DNA of 49,588 bases from Candidatus Dadabacteria bacterium. GTDB lineage: Bacteria > Desulfobacterota_D > UBA1144 > Nemesobacterales > Nemesobacteraceae. Both the position numbers and the translations under genes were made by a program. The notes under the pieces were generated by a model. The model was not told the DNA's origin and did not search any database. It worked only from the letters and a program-made list of their open reading frames with translations. The stretch spans positions 165,585 to 215,172 of the forward strand of contig VXNX01000009.1 of NCBI GenBank assembly GCA_009840385.1, read 5' to 3'. This document shows, piece after piece, positions 17,927-31,184 of this stretch; position 1 is the first letter of the stretch, and the number at the start of each line of letters is the position of its first letter.

Positions 17927-19579
17927 CTAGTATTTGCGTAAACCCTCCGGAACAAACCATTCCCTGGTATCAAATCCCAGCGGATAGAGCCTTACGTTAT
18001 TAAACCTTCTGTGCACGGCCACGGTGGACTTTCTCGCGAACAAAAACGTGTACGGCTGTTCCTCGTGGAGAATCCTTGAGAACTCTTCGTATTTTTTTAT
18101 CCTCTCCGGCCGCGAAAACTCCTCCCTACTCTGCTCAATCAGGATGTCCGCGCGGGGGTTTTTGAATCCCACGAAATTCGAGCCCTCCTCGGCCTGGGAG
18201 GAATGCCAGAGCTGGTATGGGTCACTTTCCACTCCAAGGCTCCACCCCAGGGTCACGGCATCGAATTTTCGCTCGGTTATGCTCTGGATAAAAACCGCCC
18301 ACTCTATTTTTCTTATGCTCATCTCGATACCGGAGCGGGAAAGCTCCTCTTTCAGTATGGTCGCTATCTTCTCACCGGTTTCAGAACCGGTGGGCAGCAA
18401 AAACTCGAAACGGAAAGGGATGCCGTTTTTGTCCCTTATTCCATCACCGTCGCTGTCGCGCCACCCCGCCTCGTCAAGAAGCGCCCTCGCCTTCTCCGGG
18501 TCGTAGGCGTAAGGCTTTACGTTCTTTGGATACTCGGGACTGTTCACGTAAAAAGTCGTGGTTACTATCTCCCCGAGACCCAGGAGGATTTCTCTCAGGA
18601 TGGTTTCCCTGTCGACAAAATGGGTCATCGCCCGTCTTACCCTTTTATCGCTGAAAAAAGGCTTTCTTGAATTCCATCCTATGTAGTTATAACCCGGGGT
18701 CGTATAGGAAGCCCTGTAGAATTTTTTTCGAAACGGTTTCCCGCAGCTCTGCTTTGACCACTGAAGCGGAAGAAGCCCGGCCAGATCAAGCTCCTGCTTT
18801 TTGAGAAGCTGAAGCTTCACGGTGGGGTCGAGCACGATCTTGTAGACCACTTCGTTAAGCCACGCGGGCTCGCCCCAGTAATCCGGGTTTCTCCTCACCC
18901 TGATCTCCCTTCCGGTCTCCCAGTGCTCAAAGACATAGGGACCCGTCCCTACGGGTCTTCTGCCTGCGGGGTTCGTGTTGAAATCCCCTTTCCCGAATAC
19001 GTGCTTCGGCACTATGGGGATTCCACCGCAGAACTCAAAAGCGCGGAAGTAGGGTTTTCCGTACTCGCATCTTACCGTGTGGGAATCGATCTTCGTGTAG
19101 GACTTTACGTCCTGGTAGTAGCTTTGGAGATGAGCCGCAGCGACTTTGGGGTTTCTTATGGATTCATAGGAAAAAACCACGTCATCTGCGGTAAAAGGAG
19201 TGCCGTCATGCCATTTTACGTCTTTTCTCAGGTGAAAAGTGTAGGAAAGACGGTCTTCTGAAACTTCCCAGGACTTTGCGAGAAGGGGCTCGAATTCAAG
19301 GGTTTCGTTATCCCTCCTTATAAGCGTCTCGTAGATTCCGCTGTTAACGATACCTTCGTAAACATCCGTGGCTATAACGGGGTTAAGGGTTGCAGGCTCC
19401 TCGCCGAGTTCCCTTATAAGCGAATCCCCGGCGGAAAAAGCCTTCGGGTCAGCATTGCCGACAAGTGAGGCGTTATCGTTCTCATTCTGGCAGTCCGTGC
19501 TCCGGGAACATGCAGCCAAAAGGAAACCTGAGGATACAACTAAGAATGCGAGCACAAAGAAACGCAGAAGTTGGTTCAT
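17927..19579 (-). CDS. oppA: Peptide ABC transporter substrate-binding lipoprotein, OppA-like
   Basis: This 550-residue protein of solute-binding family 5 captures peptides outside the inner membrane. The signal peptide ends in LAAC, with Cys24 the lipidated residue. Family landmarks include LAKSWEVSEDRLSYTFHLRKDVKWHDG split across residues near 103-128, ADDVVFSY and RRPVGTGPYVFEHW. It is on the same strand as oppBCDF but separated from oppB by the decarboxylase and aldehyde dehydrogenase genes, so it must be transcribed apart from them. It lies 36 nt after the slipin gene; no clear ribosome-binding site is seen. Confidence 0.9.
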   Translation of the reverse strand: MNQLLRFFVLAFLVVSSGFLLAACSRSTDCQNENDNASLVGNADPKAFSAGDSLIRELGEEPATLNPVIATDVYEGIVNSGIYETLIRRDNETLEFEPLLAKSWEVSEDRLSYTFHLRKDVKWHDGTPFTADDVVFSYESIRNPKVAAAHLQSYYQDVKSYTKIDSHTVRCEYGKPYFRAFEFCGGIPIVPKHVFGKGDFNTNPAGRRPVGTGPYVFEHWETGREIRVRRNPDYWGEPAWLNEVVYKIVLDPTVKLQLLKKQELDLAGLLPLQWSKQSCGKPFRKKFYRASYTTPGYNYIGWNSRKPFFSDKRVRRAMTHFVDRETILREILLGLGEIVTTTFYVNSPEYPKNVKPYAYDPEKARALLDEAGWRDSDGDGIRDKNGIPFRFEFLLPTGSETGEKIATILKEELSRSGIEMSIRKIEWAVFIQSITERKFDAVTLGWSLGVESDPYQLWHSSQAEEGSNFVGFKNPRADILIEQSREEFSRPERIKKYEEFSRILHEEQPYTFLFARKSTVAVHRRFNNVRLYPLGFDTREWFVPEGLRKY

Positions 19580-19615
19580 GAAGTTTTTACAAAGAGTTTC
19601 GGTCCGGGAAACAGC

Positions 19616-20374
19616 TTACGAATCCGTTTTTTCGTCTTTTTTTGTAAAAGCCGACAACATGTCAATCGGAAGAGGCAGAATAATTGTGGAAGCTTTCTCG
19701 GAAGACACGTCATTTATCGTCTGAAGAAACCTGAGCTGAAGAGAAACAGGGTTTGCCGACAGTATTTCAGAGGCTTCGGCAATCTTGGTCGATGCCTGGA
19801 ACTCTCCTTCGGCGCTTATTACCTTCGCTCTTCTCTCCCTCTCGGCTTCCGCCTGCTTGGCCATTGCTCTCTGCATTTCCTGCGGGAGGTCGACGTACTT
19901 AACCTCAACCATGGTGACCTTGATTCCCCAGGCGTCTGTCTGCTTGTCGAGGACTTCCTGGAGCTTGACGTTAAGTTTCTCCCTCTCAGAGAGAAGCTCA
20001 TCGAGCTCCACCTGCCCGAGGATGCTTCTCAGGGTTGTCTGGGCAAGCTGGGAAGTGGCGTAGAGATAGTTCTCAACCTGCAGAATCGCCCTGTTCGGCT
20101 CAACCACCCTTAAATAGACGACCGCGTTTACCTTGACCGAAACGTTATCCTTGGTGATCACGTCCTGGGGAGGAACGTCCATGGTCACGAGCCTGAGGCT
20201 GACCCTCACCATTCTCTCAAGAAACGGTACGACGACAATGAATCCGGGACCCCTGACTCCGACTATTCTTCCGAGGCGGAATATCACTCCCCTTTCATAT
20301 TCATAGAGGATCTTAAGCCCCGAAATGATAATGAGAAAGACAATTACAAGAACTATAATCGCGGTCATTGACAT
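19616..20374 (-). CDS. SPFH/stomatin family membrane protein (slipin)
   Basis: This 252-residue protein has one N-terminal membrane helix (about 4-22), an SPFH/band 7 domain ([13 protein letters not shown] through [13 protein letters not shown]) and a charged helical C-terminal segment rich in Ala, Glu and Arg (residues 165-205) that drives oligomerisation. Such slipins assemble membrane scaffolds and are paired with NfeD proteases. It starts 6 nt after nfeD, so the two form an operon and probably a complex. Confidence 0.92.
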   Translation of the reverse strand: MSMTAIIVLVIVFLIIISGLKILYEYERGVIFRLGRIVGVRGPGFIVVVPFLERMVRVSLRLVTMDVPPQDVITKDNVSVKVNAVVYLRVVEPNRAILQVENYLYATSQLAQTTLRSILGQVELDELLSEREKLNVKLQEVLDKQTDAWGIKVTMVEVKYVDLPQEMQRAMAKQAEAERERRAKVISAEGEFQASTKIAEASEILSANPVSLQLRFLQTINDVSSEKASTIILPLPIDMLSAFTKKDEKTDS

Positions 20375-20380
20375 GCTCAG

Positions 20381-21754
20381 TTACTCCTCGTCTTCATAAG
20401 CGGAAATCTTGACTGCAAGATCTCCCCTGCTCTCTGTTACCTTTATTTTTTCCCCGGGTGAAAACTCTCGCTCGCCCGTCGCTTCCCAGTACTCTCCCCC
20501 GATGTAGACCTTTCCGCTTTTCTGGGACCAGGAAACAACTTCGCCCTTCTGACCTACCATCCCCTCAAAACCGCCCTGAACTGGAACTTTGAACGATTTT
20601 ACGCCTAAATATACAATAAAAACCGAAAGCAATCCAATGCTTATGGCCACCGCCGCTATAGTTCCCTTGCTGACCCTGAGGTCAGAGTCGGGCGTATCGA
20701 AAAGCAGCAGTCCTCCGAACACAAGACACGCAAGCGCAGCAAGGCTTAAAAGACCGTAGCTCGTCACGTACACCTCCGATATCAGAAGCGCCATAGCGAC
20801 GAAAAGCAGTATGAGCCCAGCGTAATTAAAGGGAAGAATCTGGAGGGAAACAAACCCGATTAGCAGGGCAATGAGCCCGGCAACGCCCGGGAAAATCATT
20901 CCCGGGTTGTAGAACTCAAGGAATATTCCGAGCGTACCCAACGAGAGAAGCAGAAACGCTATGTCGGGAGTGCTGAGGATGTTTACAACTTTCTGCCTGA
21001 GGCTCATCTCGAGGCGCTGCGTCTTTGCCCCGGCAGTCTCAAGGCGGGCGCTTTTGCCACTCAGTTTCACTTCCTTACCGTCTATTTCGGAGAGAAGAGA
21101 AGGAATGTCGGGGGATATAATGTCTATCACCTTTTTTTTAAGCGCCTCATCCGCCGTCACCGAAACGCTTTTTCTAACCGAGTCGACGGCCCATTTCGCG
21201 TTTCTTCCCCTTTCCTTTGCTATGCTTTCGATAAAAGACGACGCGAAATTCTCGATTTTCTCGTTCATAACGTCAGAAGACTTATCATTCTTTTCCTCTT
21301 GCTTCCCCGGACCCTTCTGACCGCGTCCCAGCATCACGGGATGGGCAGCCCCTATGCTAGTTCCGGGAGACATAGCCGCTACATGGGCTGAAAGCGTGAT
21401 GAAAACTCCCGCGGAAGTAGCAGTCGCTCCCCTGGGGTAAACGTAAACGATCACCGGAATTTCGGAATTTAGAAGTTCTTTCACTATGTCCTTCGTGGAA
21501 TTAAGCAGTCCTCCCGGAGTATCCATAAGAATAAGCAGGGCTCTTGCGTTCTGGGCGCGCGCTTCCAAAAGAGCCGTCTTGATATAGTCGACCGTCGAGG
21601 GGTTTATCGAACCGTTTATCTCGATCTCGATTATTTCTCCCGCCTGAGGAGAAGCTTCCCCGTCGGCGACAGAGAACTGATAAGCCACCGTCGCGGAAAG
21701 AAGCAGAAGAAAAACCGAAACGCATAGGGAAAAATTCCCTCTTATTCGTGCCAT
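20381..21754 (-). CDS. nfeD: NfeD-family membrane serine protease
   Basis: This 457-residue protein has a signal/anchor (1-25), a ClpP-like serine protease domain (about 38-240), four or so membrane helices (about 258-375) and a C-terminal OB-fold NfeD domain. The catalytic pair is Ser114 in ATATSAG and Lys166 in NEKIENF, matching the Ser/Lys dyad of the archaeal 1510-N protease, which cleaves the C-terminus of its partner stomatin. The start ATG has GAGG about 10 nt upstream. The neighbouring slipin is the likely partner. Confidence 0.92.
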   Translation of the reverse strand: MARIRGNFSLCVSVFLLLLSATVAYQFSVADGEASPQAGEIIEIEINGSINPSTVDYIKTALLEARAQNARALLILMDTPGGLLNSTKDIVKELLNSEIPVIVYVYPRGATATSAGVFITLSAHVAAMSPGTSIGAAHPVMLGRGQKGPGKQEEKNDKSSDVMNEKIENFASSFIESIAKERGRNAKWAVDSVRKSVSVTADEALKKKVIDIISPDIPSLLSEIDGKEVKLSGKSARLETAGAKTQRLEMSLRQKVVNILSTPDIAFLLLSLGTLGIFLEFYNPGMIFPGVAGLIALLIGFVSLQILPFNYAGLILLFVAMALLISEVYVTSYGLLSLAALACLVFGGLLLFDTPDSDLRVSKGTIAAVAISIGLLSVFIVYLGVKSFKVPVQGGFEGMVGQKGEVVSWSQKSGKVYIGGEYWEATGEREFSPGEKIKVTESRGDLAVKISAYEDEE

Positions 21755-21830
21755 AACACTTCCTCGCCGGAACCCTAGGGGAAGGGAACCGAGACCTTAA
21801 CCGACGCCACAGATAATTCCGCAGAAACCT

Positions 21831-21860
21831 TTGACATTATCTCGAAAAACAACGTATCAT
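21831..21860 (+). promoter_or_regulatory. Sigma70-like promoter for the TPR protein gene
   Basis: A consensus TTGACA (21831-21836) and TATCAT (21855-21860) are separated by 18 nt, in the 219-nt gap between divergent nfeD and the TPR gene. A start near 21867 gives a leader of about 107 nt. A possible minus-strand promoter for nfeD, TTGGAG-17-TAAAAT at 21944-21916, faces it, so the two transcripts would overlap. Confidence 0.55.
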
Positions 21861-21973
21861 GTTTACCCAAGAAATATCTTAACATAGATGGTAAATCCGG
21901 CAGTAATAATGCGGGATTTTAGTCCGGGAAAGTTTGAACTCCAAGCGACAGCACGCGTAAAGACTTACGATCC

Positions 21974-22579
21974 ATGACCAAAATAAAATACACAACCAAA
22001 GAGCTGAAACGTCCCGACAGATTCAGGGAATTTCTGGCGGAATCGCTTGAAGGTCTCTCACACCACTTCAACAGGATACTTATCGGCATAGGCGTTATAG
22101 TCGTGGTCCTGCTTGGCGTCTGTTTTGCTTCCTCGCAACAGGAAGAAAAAGACCTTCTGGCAAACGAGCAGTTCAAAAAGGCCCTTAAGAGTTATGACGG
22201 CGGAGAGATAGAGAATTCTCTTTCCCAGCTGCAAACGTTACGCGAAGAGCACCCCAAAGCTGACGTTTCAGTTCTGGCTCTTTACCAGATGGGAATGATA
22301 AATTATCAGCTTGAAAACTACGAAGAAGCAATAAAACATCTTGAACTTTTCCTCGACGAGGATCCTGAAGACGGCATTTTCCGCGACGGAGCAAATCTAG
22401 TAATCGGCCTGTCCAACTTCAAACTCGAGAAATGGAATAAGAGCATAGAATACTTCTCCGAAGTGGACGGAAGCGAAAGTCCATACTATGTCCAAGCGAG
22501 AAGACATCTGAGTCTTGTGTACGAAAATACCGGAGAGCCCGAGAAAGCGGAGAAAATCCGCAGAGAAACGCCAAACTAG
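21974..22579 (+). CDS. Single-pass membrane protein with periplasmic TPR repeats (YfgM-like)
   Basis: This 201-residue protein has a cytoplasmic N-terminus of about 33 residues, one membrane helix (34-52) and a C-terminal domain of tetratricopeptide-like repeats (about 64-197). The architecture resembles YfgM, an accessory protein of the SecYEG translocon and periplasmic chaperone network, but the similarity is architectural and the function is not certain. It is monocistronic, with its own promoter, and convergent with tRNA-Leu. No strong ribosome-binding site precedes the ATG. Confidence 0.75.
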   Translation: MTKIKYTTKELKRPDRFREFLAESLEGLSHHFNRILIGIGVIVVVLLGVCFASSQQEEKDLLANEQFKKALKSYDGGEIENSLSQLQTLREEHPKADVSVLALYQMGMINYQLENYEEAIKHLELFLDEDPEDGIFRDGANLVIGLSNFKLEKWNKSIEYFSEVDGSESPYYVQARRHLSLVYENTGEPEKAEKIRRETPN

Positions 22580-22654
22580 ACTGGGCTATAGGCTGATCAA
22601 AGCCATAATAGAACCAAGTTATCAAGACAAATATTGCGCGGAAGGAAACAGTTG

Positions 22655-22740
22655 TGGTGCCGAAGGCGGGAGTCGAACCCGCACGCCCGTAGGGCACTAC
22701 CCCCTCAAGATAGCGCGTCTGCCTATTCCGCCACTTCGGC
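22655..22740 (-). tRNA. tRNA-Leu(GAG)
   Basis: An 86-nt tRNA is read on the minus strand. The acceptor stem GCCGAAG pairs with CTTCGGC, the anticodon stem CTATC/GGTAG encloses loop TTGAGGG with anticodon GAG (codons CUC, CUU), and the long variable arm (GCCC-TAC-GGGC) marks a class II leucine tRNA. The T stem is GCGGG/CCCGC. The terminal CCA is encoded at 22655-22657. Confidence 0.96.
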
Positions 22741-22757
22741 ACAAAATCGGACTGTAA

Positions 22758-22785
22758 AAGGTATCACGCGAGAGACAAATTTCAA
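22758..22785 (-). promoter_or_regulatory. Possible promoter for tRNA-Leu
   Basis: TTGAAA (22780-22785, overlapping the apgM stop) and TACCTT (22758-22763) are 16 nt apart and end 18 nt before the tRNA. The -10 is poor, so read-through from apgM is an alternative. Confidence 0.25.
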
Positions 22786-24005
22786 GCGCCGAACTTGCTA
22801 AGTCGCCCCGCGTGGGCAAGAAGAAGCGGCATTATCTCAGTCGCCTTTATAATCCCCAGATCACCGCGCAAACAGGACGATTCGGCGAAGCCTTCCACGC
22901 CCCCTCCCCTGCAGTATTCAGAACTGATCATAAGGGGGACAGGGTGCCAGCTGTGCGACTTCATCACTGACGGAGTCGAGTGGTCACCCGTAACGGCAAG
23001 AACATCCACCCCGAGTCCCGTGATTTCGGGCAGAAGAGAATCGAATTCCTCTATTACTCCCACCTTCGCATCGAAATCGCCATCTTCTCCGTAACTGTCT
23101 GTTTTCTTTACGTGCAGGTAGAAAAAATCATACTCTTCGAAATTAGCAGAAAGCGTCCGGATCTCATCACCTATGGAATCTCCGGTGACCTCAAGGACGT
23201 CCATCCCGAGCAGTTTCGACACTCCCCTGTACATCGGATAGGCGGCAACGCATCCGGCCCGAAGTCCGTAAGCTTGATCGAAGGTCGGAAGATTCGGCTT
23301 TATGGAAAAACCCCTTAGAAGCATGTAGTTAGCCGCGGGCTCATCCCTTATCACTTCGCAGGCCTTGTCAATCAGTTCTCCTGCGATTTCGGCCGCCTTC
23401 TGGGAACCCTTGTTCTCCCCGCTGGGCCTTACAGGAGCTTTGCCTTCTGCCTGCGGGTCTGTGTCGCAGACAAGCGCGTCTGATTCTGTGAGCTGCGCCA
23501 AGAATGACAGAACCACGACGAAGCGGTGCTCAAGGCCCGGATAGAAACTCACTTTGACCCCGCATATCTCCTCAACGGCTGACGAAATCCTGGAGATAAT
23601 CCTTCTGTTCTCCTCAGTCTCGATCCTGCCTGCCCTTCTGTCGGTAACAACCGGGGTATCCCCTTCGTAGCTCACCGTGGCGAAGTTGCCCCTCACCGCC
23701 ATGTCCGACGAACCCAGATCAATTCCAAGACCGAGCGCCTCAAGCACTCCCCTTCCTATCTCGTTTCGAACCGGGTCATAACCGAAAAGCGCCAGATGCG
23801 CGGCGCCGCTCCCCGGAGTTATACCTCTCTCAACGGGCACATGCAGCCCCAGAGAAGCATTCGAGGAAATTTGGTCAAGATTCGGAGTCCGAGCCGCCTC
23901 GAGTTCCGTTTTTCCCTCAACGGGAAGCCCGCCGAGCCCGTCAAGAACGCAGAGGACTATCTTCGAGGAATTTCTCTTAACAAGTTTTGTAACCAGATCC
24001 TGCAT
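22782..24005 (-). CDS. apgM: Cofactor-independent phosphoglycerate mutase, archaeal type
   Basis: This 407-residue cytoplasmic enzyme interconverts 3- and 2-phosphoglycerate in glycolysis and gluconeogenesis, using two metal ions and a phosphoserine. It belongs to the alkaline phosphatase superfamily: Asp22 (LDGLGG), the nucleophile region GSGAAH at 65-70, GDHSTP at 340-345 and His354 (SWHP) are visible. Length matches ApgM (about 400) rather than GpmI (about 510). It is common in archaea and some deltaproteobacteria. It starts 36 nt after the hydrolase gene on the same strand. Confidence 0.93.
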   Translation of the reverse strand: MQDLVTKLVKRNSSKIVLCVLDGLGGLPVEGKTELEAARTPNLDQISSNASLGLHVPVERGITPGSGAAHLALFGYDPVRNEIGRGVLEALGLGIDLGSSDMAVRGNFATVSYEGDTPVVTDRRAGRIETEENRRIISRISSAVEEICGVKVSFYPGLEHRFVVVLSFLAQLTESDALVCDTDPQAEGKAPVRPSGENKGSQKAAEIAGELIDKACEVIRDEPAANYMLLRGFSIKPNLPTFDQAYGLRAGCVAAYPMYRGVSKLLGMDVLEVTGDSIGDEIRTLSANFEEYDFFYLHVKKTDSYGEDGDFDAKVGVIEEFDSLLPEITGLGVDVLAVTGDHSTPSVMKSHSWHPVPLMISSEYCRGGGVEGFAESSCLRGDLGIIKATEIMPLLLAHAGRLSKFGA

Positions 24006-24041
24006 TTCTTTTCCTTTTACGCCGTTTTAGCGGAGACCCCA

Positions 24042-24809
24042 TCAGGGATCCCTGAGTTCTATTTCAGCTCCGTCATACGCGGGCTCTATATGGTCGGGAA
24101 GCTCCGCCAGAAGCGTTTCGTACTCAAGCTCGTGTCCCATGTGAGTAAGAAGCGCCCTTTTAGGCCCCAGCTTTTCTATTTCCTCCACCGCCTGTTCTAT
24201 GTTGAAGTGGGCCCTGTGGGGTTTGTACCTCAAAGCGCCGAGTATAAGAAGATCAAGACCCTGGAGCTTCTCATAGGAGTGCTCCGGGATGGCGCTGCAG
24301 TCCGTGAGGTAGGCGAAAGACCCGATCCTGTAGCCCAGTATCTGCCAGTTGTGGTGATAGATGTCTATTGGCTCTATGGTTATTCCCTCGAATTTTATCT
24401 CCCCGTTTATCTCCTTGAAATTCAGCCTGGGTTTTCCTCCTGCCGCAGGGAAGGAATCGAATATGTAGGCGAAATTTCGCTTTATGTCACCAAGGGTAAC
24501 CGGGTTCGCGTAACAGTCTATGTCCATTGAATTTATGAAGTTAAACGCCTTAAGATCATCTATCCCATGTGTGTGGTCCGCATGGGAGTGGGTGTAGAGA
24601 ACAAGATCAACCCTGGTTATCCCTTCCCGCAGAGCCTGAGTCCTGAGATCCGTTGAGGTATCGACAAGTATTTTTTTCCCGGCTACGTCAACAACCACGG
24701 AGCTTCTTGTACGTTTGTTTTTAACATTTTCCGATGTGCACACATCGCATCGGCAACCCGCTATCGGAACGCCGGTTGAAGTAGCACACCCAAGTACTCT
24801 GACCTTCAT
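24042..24809 (-). CDS. Metallo-beta-lactamase-fold hydrolase, PhnP-like
   Basis: This 255-residue cytoplasmic hydrolase has the HSHADH motif at residues 74-79 and a further histidine in LLTHMGHE near the C-terminus. The N-terminal TSTGVP and the GCRCDVC knuckle at 18-24, a probable structural zinc site, are typical of PhnP-type phosphodiesterases. No phosphonate genes are nearby, so a cyclic-phosphate role is only a family-based guess. The start is set at ATG 24809, where homology begins; an upstream extension to 24893 lies in the intergenic region. Confidence 0.85.
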   Translation of the reverse strand: MKVRVLGCATSTGVPIAGCRCDVCTSENVKNKRTRSSVVVDVAGKKILVDTSTDLRTQALREGITRVDLVLYTHSHADHTHGIDDLKAFNFINSMDIDCYANPVTLGDIKRNFAYIFDSFPAAGGKPRLNFKEINGEIKFEGITIEPIDIYHHNWQILGYRIGSFAYLTDCSAIPEHSYEKLQGLDLLILGALRYKPHRAHFNIEQAVEEIEKLGPKRALLTHMGHELEYETLLAELPDHIEPAYDGAEIELRDP

Positions 24810-24875
24810 AGAACACGCCAAACATGGTAGAATTAACGTTGTAACAACATAACATACAAATCTTCCGAAAATAAA

Positions 24876-24903
24876 TTTACATCGGCGTAACAACCAATAT
24901 ACT
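24876..24903 (+). promoter_or_regulatory. Candidate promoter for amidase-polX-ligA
   Basis: TTTACA (24876-24881) and TATACT (24898-24903) are 16 nt apart. The -10 ends only 11 nt before the GTG start of the amidase and there is no Shine-Dalgarno sequence, so a leaderless or nearly leaderless mRNA is implied if this promoter is real. Confidence 0.35.
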
Positions 24904-24914
24904 TTCTGCGTAAA

Positions 24915-26651
24915 GTGAAAAGCCGCATAAAATTTTCCCCTTTTCTTATAGCCCTTATCTACCTGTTTGTTTTTTCTCCAGCCGGAGCAAAGGAAAAAAA
25001 CGAGGCGCTTTACGAAGAAACCTTCAAGCTTTACCGCCAGCTCGAGTCAAATTCCGAGAAAGCCCAGAAAAGGGAGACCTGGGATCTAGTGGGAAGCACT
25101 TTCTACAGAATATACTCCCAGAACCCCGACTGGAAGAATTCCCCGCTCTGCCTCTTCGTAGCGGCCAGAGTCTACGAAAAAAAATCCCTGAAGTTCAAAT
25201 CGCCGGAGGACGCAGAAAAAGCGCTCCAGTACTCGCGGGAGTTCCTGAAAAAATATCCTGACGACAGCCTAGCCGATGACTCGTGGCTGCGGGTGGGCAA
25301 AATCCATGAGCGCAGGGGCGAGAAAAAGGAAGCCGCCACGGCGTACCAGAGAATCGTCTACGGAATGGAAGATTCAGACACCTACGAGATCGCCAAGAAA
25401 AAACTGGCGATAGTCACAGGAGCCCCAACGCCCAAGAAAGCAGAACCTGAGCCGCCCAAAGAACCCATCCCCACGCCAAACCCAAAAGGCTACGCCCTGA
25501 TAAAAAAAATAAGGCACTGGTCAACAGACGACTACACGCGGGTCGTAATAGAAACCGATAAGAACGTCAAGTACACATCCAATATGCTCCGCCCCGACCC
25601 GGAACTCAAAACTCCTCCACGTCTCTACGTGGACCTTGAGGAAACCATCCTTGACAATTCGGTCAAGGTCGAACCCATAACGAAGGGACTTCTCGAGAAG
25701 ATAAGTTACGCGACAAACCGCCCCGGAGTATCACGCATAGTGCTGTACATAAAAGATCTTGAAGGTCACAAGGTTTTTTCCCTGCCGAAATCGGAACAGA
25801 ACCCGTCTTTTCGGCTCGTGATGGATATAAAGGGGCTGGGAGCAAAGCCGGAGAAGATATTCGCAAAGGACGCTCCTTCATATGACAAGCAAGAGCCCTC
25901 GCTCAGCTCCAAGATTCCCGAAGGAGAGATAGCGAGCCTCAAGCAGGCCCTGGGACTCAAGGTAAGAACCATAGTGATCGACCCGGGTCACGGAGGACAT
26001 GATCCGGGCGCCATAGGTCCAAGCGGCCTCAGGGAAAAGGACGTAAACCTCAAGATAGCCAAGAGACTGAGGGAGAGGCTTATAGAAGAGGGAAAGAGCT
26101 TCGGCATAGAAAACGTCTACCTTACAAGAAGCAGCGACAGGTTCATTCCTCTTGAGGAGCGTACGGCAATAGCGAAAAAAAGGAAAGCAGATATTTTCAT
26201 ATCCATACACTGCAACGGGGCAAGAAGGAAAAAGGCGCACGGGATAGAGACCTACATACTGGGCTTCACGGACGACCAGACCTCGCTGCAGCTCGCGGCC
26301 CGGGAGAACGCCACCACGACCAAGGGACTAAATGAGCTTGGAAGCACGCTCAAGCAATATTTACTCAGCGCCAAGAAAGAAGAGTCCCAGCAGGTCGCCG
26401 GTTACGTGCAGAAATCCATAATCCAGAGCGTTTCCGTGAAATACAAGTACGTAAACAACAAGGGAGTGAAAAAGGCACCTTTTGTCGTGCTGATCGGCGC
26501 AGACGTACCGAGCCTGCTGATTGAAACCTCTTTCATAACAAATCCCAGAGAGGAAAAAAGGCTGAAAAGCAAAGCCTATATAGAAAGAATAGTGGACGGA
26601 ATAGTTCTGGGAATAAAAAAGTACTCAATGCAGACCCAGAAAGTCTCCTGA
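24915..26651 (+). CDS. N-acetylmuramoyl-L-alanine amidase with TPR and AMIN domains
   Basis: This 578-residue secreted enzyme cleaves the peptide stem from glycan strands in peptidoglycan. Domains in order: signal peptide (1-25), a helical TPR-like region (29-168), a proline-rich linker, an AMIN domain (about 193-308) that localises amidases in the envelope, and an Amidase_3 catalytic domain (350-572). Zinc and catalytic residues His359, Glu374, His432 and Glu537 are visible. The N-terminal TPR addition is larger than in E. coli AmiC. The start is GTG at 24915. It is followed 16 nt later by polX on the same strand. Confidence 0.92.
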   Translation: MKSRIKFSPFLIALIYLFVFSPAGAKEKNEALYEETFKLYRQLESNSEKAQKRETWDLVGSTFYRIYSQNPDWKNSPLCLFVAARVYEKKSLKFKSPEDAEKALQYSREFLKKYPDDSLADDSWLRVGKIHERRGEKKEAATAYQRIVYGMEDSDTYEIAKKKLAIVTGAPTPKKAEPEPPKEPIPTPNPKGYALIKKIRHWSTDDYTRVVIETDKNVKYTSNMLRPDPELKTPPRLYVDLEETILDNSVKVEPITKGLLEKISYATNRPGVSRIVLYIKDLEGHKVFSLPKSEQNPSFRLVMDIKGLGAKPEKIFAKDAPSYDKQEPSLSSKIPEGEIASLKQALGLKVRTIVIDPGHGGHDPGAIGPSGLREKDVNLKIAKRLRERLIEEGKSFGIENVYLTRSSDRFIPLEERTAIAKKRKADIFISIHCNGARRKKAHGIETYILGFTDDQTSLQLAARENATTTKGLNELGSTLKQYLLSAKKEESQQVAGYVQKSIIQSVSVKYKYVNNKGVKKAPFVVLIGADVPSLLIETSFITNPREEKRLKSKAYIERIVDGIVLGIKKYSMQTQKVS

Positions 26652-26667
26652 GGCCCCCGCCGTACTT

Positions 26668-31180
<4,513 letters not shown>

Positions 31181-31184
<4 letters not shown>

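Noticed and set aside
23796-24530. 244-codon plus-strand open frame over apgM and the hydrolase
   Set aside because: Antisense to two well-supported enzymes and no protein family recognised.
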